DNA of 64,000 bases from Adiantum capillus-veneris (lineage: Eukaryota; Streptophyta; Polypodiopsida; Polypodiales; Pteridaceae), in contig CM043962.1 of assembly GCA_014529385.2 (NCBI GenBank), forward strand, positions 51,057,405 to 51,121,404, in the 5' to 3' direction. Below, in pieces: positions 32,634 to 43,213 of the stretch; the first letter of the stretch is position 1, and each line of letters begins with the position of its first letter. The notes under the pieces were generated by a model. That model saw only the letters and a list, made by a program, of their open reading frames with translations. It ran no database searches and was not told the origin of the DNA. A program made the translations under genes and the position numbers.

Positions 32634-35600
32634 GGGCCAGGTGACAGGTAAGAGTACACTTTACGTTTGGGCACCCAGATTTGATCATTTCCTTCATAGT
32701 ATCCTTGGGCTTCCAATAGTCGTTTAGGAATCCAATGCAACGTTTCTTTACATTTCTTGGAGTGAGTGGGACGGTTCTTACAAGATTTCCGTTTTTTTGC
32801 ATCAACTATGCTCACTACAGAGGCTTTAGGGACCCACTTGTATGTTTTCTCTGTTATATTAGGATGGTTCTTGTGTGTCTCAAGCTTTCTTTCAACTACA
32901 TCAATTGAAGCTCTAGAGAGTTGGGCTATGGGGACGTATGGTTCAACCTCCTGGACATGCAATGTCTTGGGTTTTATTTCCTTAGGCAATATCTCAGGGA
33001 CTATGGCTTGAGTGGTAGGGCTAAGAGTTGGTTTTTGCGTTGTAACACCCCCAGTCCCCCAATCAATAGTGCATTTGGTGGCTATCATCCACGTGCGGCC
33101 TAGGTTTATATTACCCTCCATAGTTCCAGTAGGCATGAACAAAAAGTCTTGAGCTACAATTCCATTGTCATAACTGACAGAAGTGTGCCAGATTCCAAAA
33201 ACCGTAGTTTTTTTCTTGTTGACACCCTTGACTTGGATAATACTCTCAGATAGAGGTGGCTTCCCTAACTCACACCACACCCCATAGGATAGCAGATTAT
33301 ATTTAGCACCCGTGTCCAATAAGGCGTTATATAGCACTTTTCCATAGGCACTATTTAACTCAATAGGGTATCGTAGAGGTGTGTCAGAGTCCAACCCATC
33401 CTCTTCGATTTCCACGTGGAATGCATTTGTGACTCCAAGGTTAGCCTCTCGTTTTTGTCTTATTCGTTGTTGTCGCTCCTTAGCCTCAGCTTGAGCTTGT
33501 ATCTTGTTTAACTCGGTTTGTGCTTTGGCGGCCTTCTTTTGATGAATGGCCCGTAGTTCTTCTTGGCTTAAAGGATCATAATATCTTTTGAATTTACTCC
33601 CATTGAGGAATCCAATGGTTTCAACTCCATCAAGAGTTTCCACACGAAGGGTACCTTGTGGGGTAATTTCACATACTCTATATGGCCCTTTACCAGCATA
33701 TTTCAACTTTTTATTCTCTTTACGTACTCCATACATAAGGACTTTATCACCAACTTTGATGTCCTTGTCCTTCACATGGCGATCAAACCACTTCTTTCTC
33801 CTATCCTTTTCCACAAGAGCATTTTGCACAGCCAACTGTCTCTCTTCGTCTAGTTTTTCTAAGATATACAAACGCTCGGTTAAGGGGTTACCATTCCATC
33901 CTTCCTGTGAAGCTACCCTAAGACTAGGAATGACAAACTCCCAAGGCATAACCGCTTCTTGGCCGTATACCATTTTAAATGGCGTACAATTAATAGACAC
34001 TTTATAAGCAGTACGATAAGCCCATAGAGCATATGTCAACTTCAAATCCCAATCAGTGCGATGAGCTTCTACCGTCTTGGTTAAAATAGAGATTAGAGTC
34101 TTGTTGGAGCTCTCGGCTTGTCCATTAGCTTGCGGGTAATAAGGTGTAGACTTATGGTGGGATATCATAAAGGTCGTGGTAAGCTCTCTTATTACCTCAT
34201 TTATAAAATGGGTACCATTATCACTAACAATTTCAAAAGGGCAACCAAATCTTGTGATAATGTTCTCAAAAAGAAACTTAGCTGTTGTCCTCGCGTCAGC
34301 TTTTTGTGAAGCCTTAGCTTCAGCCCACTTTGTTACATAGTCCGTAGCAACTAGAATATATCGAGATTGAGTGTTGCGAGCTGCGGGACTAATTGGACCT
34401 ACAAAGTCTAAGCCCCATTTTTCAAATGGTTGGGTTACTTTAATAGGATGTAAGGGCATTCTGTCTTTGCGCTGTGTGGTCTTGTAACGTTGGCACTCAT
34501 CACACCCTTTTGTAAAAAGTGATGCATCCTTAAATAAAGTTGGCCACCAATAGCCTGATTGCAGCACCTTTATAGCAGTCAGGTCTCCTGAAAAATGTCC
34601 TCCTGCTATGCCCATATGTGCTTCTTGCAAGATATACAAATATTCATCCTCGTGGGCACAACGCCTAAGAATATCGTCCTTGCCTAATCTATACAGAGTT
34701 CCGGCAATCAAACAATAGGGTTCACATTCTTTTACTAGCCTTCGAGCGATATCCTTACGAAGTTCCTTGGGTGGAAAACCATTAACTAAAAAGTTAACAA
34801 TGTTCTCACTCCATTCAGGCATAGTCTCAACTATGAATAGGGAAGTATCGGGTAATTCATCATCAACTCCTGTAGGGGCTTCACCATTGGGTATGCGAGA
34901 CAAATGATCAGCCATGACGTGCCTTTTACCGAGTCTCACTACAATCGTGAAATCAAAATCCAGAAGAATTAACAACCATCGTGTGATTCTTCCTGTGGAG
35001 CATGGCTTGTTTACCAGATACAGCAACACTTGATGATCCACATAAAATAAAAACTTGTTTGCCATAAGGTAATAGCGAAATTTCTTTACTGCATAAACCA
35101 TTGCCAAACCTTCTCGCTCTGTAGTGGTGTAGTTCCTTTCAGCATCGTTCAATTGACGGCTTGCAAAGCTAATGGGATAGTCCAATTTATGTTCTCCTGG
35201 TTGAGTGAGAAAACACCCAATAGCAAAGTTTGATGCATCAATATGCACATGGAAAATGACATCCCAGTTAGGTGTCCTTAAAATCGGAGCACTTGCTAGT
35301 GTTTTCTTCAATTGTTCATAGGCCTGGTCACACTCTTCAGTCCATTTAAATTCAATGAGAAGCTTGTACAAAGGATGTGCTATCTCAACGAAAAATAAAA
35401 TAAACCGTCGATAATAACCCACGTGTCCCATGAACCTTTGAACTCCCTTGTAATTGGTTGGTGGTGGTAACTCTAGAATCACTTTAATTTTGCTCTCATC
35501 GGTTGAGATACCATTCTTGGATACTATATGCCCTAAAATAACTCCATGCTTGACCCAAAATTGGCATTTGAACGGGTTCAATGAGATACGATATAACCTA

Positions 35601-38600
35601 CACTTTTCAAACACCTTCCGCAAACATGACAGATGTTCTTTCCAAGAAGAGTAAACACAAAGGTCGTCTAAGAAAGCTTCACAAAACTCTCTCAAATATT
35701 CTTTAAAAGCAGTGTTTATTAATCGTTGGAATGTAGCAGGGGCATTTGTTAAGCCAAAAGCCATCACACGAAATGCAAACACGCCAAATTCCGTGATGAA
35801 GGCAGTTTTAGCTTGGTCCTCTAGCGCTATCGTGATTTGGTTGTAGCCTGAGTACCCATCTAGAAAGCTATAAGCTTCCTTGCCTGCAACTCTTTCGAGT
35901 ACATGTTCGGAATATGGTAGGGGGTAATGGTCTCTTCTAGTAGCTGCATTAACTTTTTTGAGGTCCATGCACACCCTGAGTTTCCCATTCTTTTTTGGCA
36001 CGATAACTATTGGAGACACCCATTCAGAGTGTTCAATAGGATATATGAACCCACATTTGATAAGCTTTTCTATTTCTTCTTGAATGATCTTTGCGTACTT
36101 AGGATTCGAATTCATCGGGTAGGGTCTTTGTTGTACGGGCTTCGCAGTGCTAATCATAGGGATTGTATGTTGGACCACAGAAGGTGGAACACCTTTCATA
36201 TCATGGTATGTCCAAGCGAATATGTCCTTGAATTCCTTGAGAAGCTCTTTGAGGACCGCCTCTTCAACTTCTGTGAGGTCTTGGGCAATAAAAACAGGTT
36301 TTGATTCTTCACCGGGGTCGGCTAATTCTATTTCTTTAACTATTGCCGGACCATCATAGATTCCATTATTCCCATCGATAGGTATTCTTTGGGCTTTTGT
36401 GTACACAACCTTTGCTTCCCCTGTGGTGTAAGATTTGAATTGTTCTGGTGCAGGATGCAAGTCTGTGGATTCTGGTTGTGCTTTGGTTTGTGCCTCCATT
36501 TCTTCTTTCTTGTGTTGTCGAGCTAACTCTTGGTTTTGACGCCTCCTTGCAGTGCGGCTCAACTTTGGCTTGTCTATGATCTCTAATTGGGCTATGTCAT
36601 GGGGTCGTGGTCTACACCACATAACATTTTGGAGATATTCACCCCAATTGTCTACCAATTTTCGATGAGCATCACATGCTCCTATATAACTGAGCCATTC
36701 TGCTGAGGATCTCTTCTTTTTTATCCTAGCACGTACATTGGCTCGATATCGACGCCTCTTAAGGTTTTTCTTTTTCTTATTTGAGACCTGCTTTTGATTT
36801 GCATTTAGATCTGGCTCACTAAAGGAGTCCTCGTTGGTGTCCTCTTCACTCTCGGAGGAGCTATCATGGGTTGATGTGCTCGGTCCTTCCGAATGTTTTG
36901 ACTCTGAACTTGCTCCACTCTTTAATTCATGAGATTCCGAATCCGTTTCACTCTGGAAGTCAGTGTCTGAGTCGTGTTGGTTAAAGTCTTCTATTGAGCT
37001 ATCGGTGTCACTGTCAGATTGGTCCACAATTGCCTTGCCCTTAGAAGATGCATGTATGGCACTTATCATGTTCAGAGGTGCAATTTGTGGTACCTCTTCC
37101 CCCTCTAGTGTGACCCAAGTGGTTCCTCTATTTCCCCAGGTATCTATGGTTGCAGCTAGGTGTACCCAGTCTACGTTGTCTGATTCCGTCATACCCGGTA
37201 ACACATCCATGTAAGGAGAATCTTGGCCAATGTCTGTATCCTTCTTACAAGTGTAACAATATTGTAGTGGGGCCGAGTGAACTGTGGTGTCAGAGCGATG
37301 ATCAATAATGGTTTTACTCCCTAAGGGGTGTACCTTACCAGTCACCAAATCCACTCTAAGGACAGAGTCTTGGAATTGCAAATAGACATGATTTTTAGAC
37401 CAATCATGAACCATTTGTGCTTCCCTCATGAATGGTCGTCCTAAAATCATTTCATATGGCATAAGGTGTTTAGAGAAATCCATTACAATGAACGTATGTC
37501 GTACCTTGTGTCCTAGAACTTTGATCTTAAGATCCTTGAGCATCCCCATAGGTTTGGCTATGGTACCATTTGCCATCTTTACCACAATGTTAGTAACACT
37601 GAGGCGGGGTTTTCCCATGGATTCCCAACAATCTTTTGTAACGATGCTAACTCCCGCACCACCATCAAGAATTCCCTTTATAGTTAATCCCTCGGTAGTG
37701 ATGGGTAGGGTCACATTAGTCTCGTCGCCTTCAAAATACTGCCCTAATTCGTTAATGGGTACCTCGATCACAGACTCGTGTCCATCTAAGTCAAGTGATT
37801 GCACATGATTTTCCTCATCAATCATAATCGAGTCAGGCCTATTTGGTTGCGCAAACTGTGGTAATCCCGTTCGTAGCTCTCCGTTAAGGAATGCTCGAAG
37901 TGCAAGGAATAACTCAGGATCTCCATACAGCTTTGCTATGATCGTGGTTCGGACCTCAGAAGACATGAAGTCCACTAGTTTGACAACATTCATTGGCATT
38001 TTGCCGGGTGTAGGTCCTTGACTAGGAACTTGTGAGGATGGAATCTCATATTCCTCAATGGGATCGGGTATTCCTTCGTTAAACATCCTTTCCAACAAGA
38101 AAGGTGTATGCTCACTTTCTGATGTCCCGTCCTCACTCCCTTCTTGGATGATACTAGATATGGCTAACGGTCTATGGTTCATGTGGGGTGGATGAACTTG
38201 CGTGGGAAACACTGTGTCATGAATTTTGACATGCATAGGTTCTGGTTCTAGTTCCCCTTGAGTCTCCTCCACTAAACCTCTTAGATGTTTCACCTGCTCA
38301 ATCTCGTCTACTGGGTTTGGGTATGTCCCAATCTTCTTTTTACGATTCTTCCCTTTTTGCCCCTGCGGTTTATCTTGGGGGTCTTGGATTGGATTTGGAA
38401 ACACTTGTGGTGTTTTCAGAGGCTCTTTATGGTTTTCTCTTATTCGGTTTTCATTTGGTTCCATGTTACGGTTTTCTTTGTCGGTCTTTTCCTTTGTGGT
38501 ATTGGTTCTAGTCTCCATTGTCTCGATTGAATCTGAATCATCCTCGAGGTCATTCATATACACGGGGTCATCTCCTGTTCCTATGTTTGTTTTGGAACTT

Positions 38601-39316
38601 GGCTTTGAATTTCCCGTATTCTGTGACCTCTTCCTTCGTGTCTTCTTTTTCTTTGCTTGGATAACTGACGCGGTATCTCTCTCTTCGAGGATATGGCCTG
38701 GCCCTTGAAGCATGGACCGTGTAATCGCATAAGCGGGTGCGACGGGTGGTATTGGCGATGTCACACTAGCAATTTCGACCAAATTTAGGGGTGTGATTTT
38801 AGGCGCATTTGGGTTATAGGGGCATTGGGCAATCAAGTGATCTATGCCACAGCGATTACATGTGAGTATTGGCATTGCAGACGTGCTCCCTTGATTCATT
38901 TGCATCTGTGCAGCATTCTTTTGCAACCTAATAGGGCACTCCGCTGCTCGATGTGGTCCACCACACTCGTAGCATTGAAGAGGTGGCCTCCTAGCCTGGG
39001 TGTTGATATTTTGACCTCTGGATGCGAGAGCAGCAGCTTGATAAACCGGCTTGACTTGCCCCCAACAATCTTCCATGTAGTATATAGGACACTCTTCCAA
39101 TGTATCAAGTTCGTAGGCAATACTAGTGTCTATTTCCTCCTCACAGCCATCTGCATAAGCATTAGATGGCTCGCAACCCACTTGGTTCATAGGGGCGACT
39201 CTTGGATGCGGGGGCTGCGGTCCTAGCACAGGAGGTGGTAGCGGTGTAGCTTGTACAATATTTTGAGATCTAGGGACCATGTGTTGCGGTAGTTGCTCAA
39301 CAGGTGGAGCAGGCAT
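32630..39316 (-). CDS. pol: Element C pro-pol polyprotein with two protease-like domains
   Basis: About 2228 residues from the first ATG (39316); upstream codons back to the TGA at 39329-39331 are open and in frame with gag. Residue numbers count from the TTG at 39319. Zinc knuckles: CYECGGPHRAAEC (116-128) and CNRCGIDHLIAQC (154-166). First retropepsin region around ILDGGAGVSIV (Asp at 552) with MILGRPFM further on. Acidic/Ser part (about 765-835), then a basic KKKKNLKRRRYR (about 850). RT with KKNGKLRVCMDLKKVN, SFLDGYSGYNQI and AFLDDLCVYS (Asp-Asp at 1218-1219). RNase H with HIDASNFAIG (about 1358) and YTTTEREGLAMVYAVKKF. Integrase with HX3H-like GGHFSGD, CDECQRYK, WGLDFVGP (about 1636), VSDNGTHF (about 1700) and NGQAESSNK (about 1733), and a C-terminal domain (1853-1910). 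Then a second retropepsin-like region, NALLDTGAKYNLLSYG (Asp at 2002) to NINLGRTWM. The tail has YKWVPKA, LHWIPKR and IWVPKR. All enzyme motifs look intact. Confidence 0.92.
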   Translation of the reverse strand: MPAPPVEQLPQHMVPRSQNIVQATPLPPPVLGPQPPHPRVAPMNQVGCEPSNAYADGCEEEIDTSIAYELDTLEECPIYYMEDCWGQVKPVYQAAALASRGQNINTQARRPPLQCYECGGPHRAAECPIRLQKNAAQMQMNQGSTSAMPILTCNRCGIDHLIAQCPYNPNAPKITPLNLVEIASVTSPIPPVAPAYAITRSMLQGPGHILEERDTASVIQAKKKKTRRKRSQNTGNSKPSSKTNIGTGDDPVYMNDLEDDSDSIETMETRTNTTKEKTDKENRNMEPNENRIRENHKEPLKTPQVFPNPIQDPQDKPQGQKGKNRKKKIGTYPNPVDEIEQVKHLRGLVEETQGELEPEPMHVKIHDTVFPTQVHPPHMNHRPLAISSIIQEGSEDGTSESEHTPFLLERMFNEGIPDPIEEYEIPSSQVPSQGPTPGKMPMNVVKLVDFMSSEVRTTIIAKLYGDPELFLALRAFLNGELRTGLPQFAQPNRPDSIMIDEENHVQSLDLDGHESVIEVPINELGQYFEGDETNVTLPITTEGLTIKGILDGGAGVSIVTKDCWESMGKPRLSVTNIVVKMANGTIAKPMGMLKDLKIKVLGHKVRHTFIVMDFSKHLMPYEMILGRPFMREAQMVHDWSKNHVYLQFQDSVLRVDLVTGKVHPLGSKTIIDHRSDTTVHSAPLQYCYTCKKDTDIGQDSPYMDVLPGMTESDNVDWVHLAATIDTWGNRGTTWVTLEGEEVPQIAPLNMISAIHASSKGKAIVDQSDSDTDSSIEDFNQHDSDTDFQSETDSESHELKSGASSESKHSEGPSTSTHDSSSESEEDTNEDSFSEPDLNANQKQVSNKKKKNLKRRRYRANVRARIKKKRSSAEWLSYIGACDAHRKLVDNWGEYLQNVMWCRPRPHDIAQLEIIDKPKLSRTARRRQNQELARQHKKEEMEAQTKAQPESTDLHPAPEQFKSYTTGEAKVVYTKAQRIPIDGNNGIYDGPAIVKEIELADPGEESKPVFIAQDLTEVEEAVLKELLKEFKDIFAWTYHDMKGVPPSVVQHTIPMISTAKPVQQRPYPMNSNPKYAKIIQEEIEKLIKCGFIYPIEHSEWVSPIVIVPKKNGKLRVCMDLKKVNAATRRDHYPLPYSEHVLERVAGKEAYSFLDGYSGYNQITIALEDQAKTAFITEFGVFAFRVMAFGLTNAPATFQRLINTAFKEYLREFCEAFLDDLCVYSSWKEHLSCLRKVFEKCRLYRISLNPFKCQFWVKHGVILGHIVSKNGISTDESKIKVILELPPPTNYKGVQRFMGHVGYYRRFILFFVEIAHPLYKLLIEFKWTEECDQAYEQLKKTLASAPILRTPNWDVIFHVHIDASNFAIGCFLTQPGEHKLDYPISFASRQLNDAERNYTTTEREGLAMVYAVKKFRYYLMANKFLFYVDHQVLLYLVNKPCSTGRITRWLLILLDFDFTIVVRLGKRHVMADHLSRIPNGEAPTGVDDELPDTSLFIVETMPEWSENIVNFLVNGFPPKELRKDIARRLVKECEPYCLIAGTLYRLGKDDILRRCAHEDEYLYILQEAHMGIAGGHFSGDLTAIKVLQSGYWWPTLFKDASLFTKGCDECQRYKTTQRKDRMPLHPIKVTQPFEKWGLDFVGPISPAARNTQSRYILVATDYVTKWAEAKASQKADARTTAKFLFENIITRFGCPFEIVSDNGTHFINEVIRELTTTFMISHHKSTPYYPQANGQAESSNKTLISILTKTVEAHRTDWDLKLTYALWAYRTAYKVSINCTPFKMVYGQEAVMPWEFVIPSLRVASQEGWNGNPLTERLYILEKLDEERQLAVQNALVEKDRRKKWFDRHVKDKDIKVGDKVLMYGVRKENKKLKYAGKGPYRVCEITPQGTLRVETLDGVETIGFLNGSKFKRYYDPLSQEELRAIHQKKAAKAQTELNKIQAQAEAKERQQRIRQKREANLGVTNAFHVEIEEDGLDSDTPLRYPIELNSAYGKVLYNALLDTGAKYNLLSYGVWCELGKPPLSESIIQVKGVNKKKTTVFGIWHTSVSYDNGIVAQDFLFMPTGTMEGNINLGRTWMIATKCTIDWGTGGVTTQKPTLSPTTQAIVPEILPKEIKPKTLHVQEVEPYVPIAQLSRASIDVVERKLETHKNHPNITEKTYKWVPKASVVSIVDAKKRKSCKNRPTHSKKCKETLHWIPKRLLEAQGYYEGNDQIWVPKRKVYSYLSPGP

Positions 39317-39328
39317 CAATACAGGAGC

Positions 39329-40795
39329 TCAAGGCGTATCCGTCCAGGCTACAGGTGGTCTATTTGCCATCATACGTTTGATCATTAAACAATCCTTAGC
39401 TTGGTGACCATACCTACCACATGCGTTGCAAGTTCCATTAAATTTTACCCTAAACGTAGGGCACTCACTAGTGCTATGTGGACCCAAGCAAATGGAACAC
39501 CATTGTTGCTCCCTTCTTGGATACATGTGACTATTTTGAGGGGGTCGATTATCCTTAAGAGACTCTTGGATTGCCTTGGTGAGGTCTGTCAAGAATGTCT
39601 CAAATACCTTTGGCTCATTGGGAATGGGCTTTGCAGTCATGGGTTCATACTCAATGGCTTGTGAGCTAGTGGATCTCGTGTCAGTAGACACCCTCATGCC
39701 TGCTATCATCAAGTTGTCCTCTAATTGGATTGCATTGGCAGTGACATCTTCCCAGGTTGTGATACCTCTAATCACTAGTCCATTATAGATTCCTTCATTC
39801 CTCAACCCTCGAATGAATCGATCAAGCAGTTGGTTATTGTTGAAGCGCTCATTTACAGGGCAGCGAGAGTTTAAGTGCTTTAGACGACTAATGAAGTCCC
39901 TTACTGACTCTCCTTCCTTACGTTCGGCCTTCTGTAGCTGAGATGCTACACCCCAAAGCACACCTTCTCGTATGTACTCCTTTAGAAACAACCTTCGAAG
40001 GGTAGGGTAGATTGTTTTCTCGTCCACCCTTAGGGTTCTATACCAATCTCCAGCCTTCCCACTTAATGTCAAGCTTAAGGCATTGCACTTATGTAGTTCG
40101 TTGCGTTCCCCTAAGGAATCACATACTTGTTCAAACACTTCAATGTGTTTTCTAGCATCTTCGTCCCCATTGAATTTTTGCGTGAGTTTGGCAATTTGTA
40201 CTGCCTTACTTATAGGCTCTCTATCAGATGCATGACGCATATTTTCCGCGATAGATCGACCTATGGTTTGAGCAAACGCTGCCAAGTCACCTATGTGAGG
40301 AGGCAGGGCCGGTGGAGGTACTCTTGGAATCATATGTGGGAGAGGGACGGGTACCGATCTTGGCATATGTGTGGATGATGCAGGATATGGAACATAACCG
40401 GGCATAGGTCCACTCGGATAAGGGCTAGGGAGCGGCACTCGAGGAGCATAAACAAGTGGTACAATTGGAGGTGTGGGGGCCATGTGTGCATAAGGGGCTA
40501 GAGGCACATACGGTCGAGGCCCCATATTAGGTACTACGACACTAGGTAGTGGCACTGCGCTAACCGTAGATGTCATCGGTACATTCTCTGTCAGGCTTAT
40601 CCCTGGAGTGAGCACTGTGTTTTCCTTAATAGAGGGTTGAGCCAAGTTAGGGAAGCTAAAGTTGTCGCTCGGAGGCTCAGATTGCATAGAGACCCCAGGT
40701 GAAATGATGTAAGATGGGTCCACGGGGCTCATTAGAGGAGTCTCCATTTGTGATAGAGTAGGTTGTTGAGCCTTGCTCGTATCCAGAAATCTCAT
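39329..40795 (-). CDS. gag: Element C gag
   Basis: 488 residues from the ATG at 40795, but the same frame is open up to the TAA at 40829-40831, so the real start may be further upstream. Order: Pro-rich N-terminus (about 80-170, PYPSGPMPGYVPYP-like), the gag core (about 205-350, with KFNGDEDARKHIEVFEQ, LTLSGKAGDWYRTL and VRDFISRLKHLN), a linker, and two zinc knuckles: CSICLGPHSTSEC (433-445) and CNACGRYGHQAKDC (456-469). It ends at TGA (39331-39329), after which the same frame goes on with two more knuckles and pol. Gag forms the particle and packs the RNA. Whether TGA is read through or is a mutation is open. Confidence 0.88.
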   Translation of the reverse strand: MRFLDTSKAQQPTLSQMETPLMSPVDPSYIISPGVSMQSEPPSDNFSFPNLAQPSIKENTVLTPGISLTENVPMTSTVSAVPLPSVVVPNMGPRPYVPLAPYAHMAPTPPIVPLVYAPRVPLPSPYPSGPMPGYVPYPASSTHMPRSVPVPLPHMIPRVPPPALPPHIGDLAAFAQTIGRSIAENMRHASDREPISKAVQIAKLTQKFNGDEDARKHIEVFEQVCDSLGERNELHKCNALSLTLSGKAGDWYRTLRVDEKTIYPTLRRLFLKEYIREGVLWGVASQLQKAERKEGESVRDFISRLKHLNSRCPVNERFNNNQLLDRFIRGLRNEGIYNGLVIRGITTWEDVTANAIQLEDNLMIAGMRVSTDTRSTSSQAIEYEPMTAKPIPNEPKVFETFLTDLTKAIQESLKDNRPPQNSHMYPRREQQWCSICLGPHSTSECPTFRVKFNGTCNACGRYGHQAKDCLMIKRMMANRPPVAWTDTP

Positions 40796-40828
40796 GGGGC
40801 TAGTTAAGAGTATATTTACCCCTCGGTT

Positions 40829-41554
40829 TTATCTTTCTGATTGAATAATGCCATGGATAACATTACAGATCATTTTTTGTTGATCTTCGATGCTCGTGGC
40901 ACTAGAGGTGGATTGTACAATCTCTATCCATCCTACATGGTAGGCGTGGCCAGAGTGTAGATCCGTCAACACCTCAGTGTGGAGGTCGTATGTCCAATGA
41001 TCATTAATGAACAATCCTTCTAGAGTCGACGTGTTAACGGTTTCTTGTGAGGTAGAAGCAATGTTGCTCCCCGTGGTTTTACTTGTCACCAACGGTACTC
41101 TAGAGGGAACTTCTGAAGGAGGCAGCTCAACAGGGCCTTCTTGGTAAGAAGTTGGCAGGATATCCACATGGACACTCTTTGGGGGTGTGGGGTCCACGTG
41201 CGATGTGAAAGGAGAGTCCACTTCCCCACCCCCTTCGTGTGCTTCATTTGCATCAGGTTCCGAGCGAGTAGCTCTACCTAATGTTTCCATGAAACGGCTA
41301 AACATACTAGTACTAGGCTGTGGAGCTTCGGGAGGTGCATGGCCTTCTCTCTCAGTGTTTTGGGTAGGGTATGCTTCCATGATTTCTGAGTCGGAGGAGG
41401 AATCACTAGCGGCTATTTTAGGGTCTTGGGTGGTGCTACCTTGTGTCCCTGCTGAGGGTCTAGAGCCTATCGTGGATGGGTAATGGGTGTCCGTATGAAC
41501 AGAGGCACCCTCAATATGCTCGTGTTCTAGCACCCGCCCAGAGCGTAAGTGCAT
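40829..41554 (-). CDS. gag: Element C gag N-terminal extension
   Basis: 241 residues, beginning MHLRSGRVLEHEH; M-x-(L/T)-R-S-G-R starts are frequent at the beginning of plant Ty3/gypsy gag proteins. The rest is low-complexity, rich in Ser, Thr, Glu and Pro, ending GIIQSER at a TAA (40831-40829). The frame is the same as gag: after the TAA, 11 open codons lead to the gag ATG at 40795. So this is most likely the true N-terminus of gag, now separated by one stop codon. A separate small protein is the alternative. Confidence 0.75.
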   Translation of the reverse strand: MHLRSGRVLEHEHIEGASVHTDTHYPSTIGSRPSAGTQGSTTQDPKIAASDSSSDSEIMEAYPTQNTEREGHAPPEAPQPSTSMFSRFMETLGRATRSEPDANEAHEGGGEVDSPFTSHVDPTPPKSVHVDILPTSYQEGPVELPPSEVPSRVPLVTSKTTGSNIASTSQETVNTSTLEGLFINDHWTYDLHTEVLTDLHSGHAYHVGWIEIVQSTSSATSIEDQQKMICNVIHGIIQSER

Positions 41555-42516
41555 GTGCTTTTGATACCCTAAGGTGTCAAAAAGCTGCTCTAGGAGGCCT
41601 TGTGACTAGTTTTTAGCATGTTTTTTGTTTGTTTTTTTGCTAGATTTTTTAGAGCGTGTCGTGGAATGGGCCGTGTGATAGCTCGAAACGAGCGTATCGC
41701 TAGGAGGGACGCGCTGTGCTTTACAGCCCACCGTTTGGTTCTATTTTTCTCCAGAAAAGCCCGAAACAGTCTTTTCCTAGCTCGGGAACTAGGCTCCAAA
41801 TAGCAAGTCTAAGGGTGCAAGTGGGAAGAGAGGGGAGGAGAGTGGAGGACTTGTCCCACATGCTCTCATTCCCTCTTGAGGAGGTAGGGTATATATATAA
41901 GAGTGAGTCTAGTATATATCATAAGACTGAGGGCTTGGGCTTGGGCTTGGGCTTGGGCTTGGGGAAATGATCACGATCCCGATCTAACTTTTATACAAAC
42001 CAACCCGTCCGTTTTTATAACTCACGTTTTTTATTTTCGAAAATCTAACCTCCCCCTCGCTCACGTTTTTATTTTTCCGAATTTTTTTTTTTATTATTTT
42101 TTGAAAATTTATTTTTTTAAATTTTTATTTTTGCGATATTATTTGGTACGCGTTTTGGTGCGCGTTGACCTCACCTAACTATTTACTGTCCCACCTACCT
42201 ACTGACCTGCTAATCAGTGGTTCACCTAATTACTACTGCTTAATTAACTAACTGTGCGCCTAACTGTGCACAAACCAGAAAACACAGAAAACACAGAAAA
42301 TGCAGAAATTGAAACTTGACAAAACTGTGCAGTGAAAACACAGAAAATGCAGAAAATGCAAAAACGCAAGAAACGCTAACTGTGCAGTGCAAACCAGAAA
42401 ACGCAAAAAAAAGAAATCTCCACACAACTACACACACTCATTCCCTGCCTTTCCTATGATAGAAATTGCACCACAAGAAAGCGTAAAGTGCTTAACCGAG
42501 CTTAGTGTAGGGCATT
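41555..42516 (-). other. 5' leader of element C
   Basis: Between the primer site and the first gag codon. It has a short basic frame on the sense strand (41799-41590, 69 codons, many Arg and Lys), a (GGGCTT)5 run on the + strand (41931-41960), a TATATATATAAG site on the + strand (41890-41901), long A/T-rich runs (42060-42140) and short repeats of the form AAAACACAGAAAATGCAG (42275-42420). No conserved gene is supported. Confidence 0.6.
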
Positions 42517-42534
42517 TCCCCGGCAGCGGCGCCA
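42517..42534 (-). other. Primer-binding site of element C (tRNA-Asp)
   Basis: Reads TGGCGCCGCTGCCGGGGA on the - strand. Plant tRNA-Asp(GTC) would pair with TGGCGCCGTTGCCGGGGA, so 17 of 18 bases match. It is four bases inside the 5' LTR. Confidence 0.9.
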
Positions 42535-42538
42535 AAAA

Positions 42539-43213
<675 letters not shown>

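Noticed and set aside
37650-37680. Claim that the first protease of element C is dead because it reads DGGA
   Set aside because: As I recall, plant Ty3/gypsy proteases with D-G-G motifs occur in intact elements, so the change alone does not prove loss.
32766-39226. Many + strand frames of 60-140 codons opposite pol of element C
   Set aside because: They are shadows of the 2229-codon frame and have no domains.
41931-41960. (GGGCTT)5 as an interstitial telomere repeat
   Set aside because: The plant telomere unit is TTTAGGG; the run does not match it and lies in the leader of element C.
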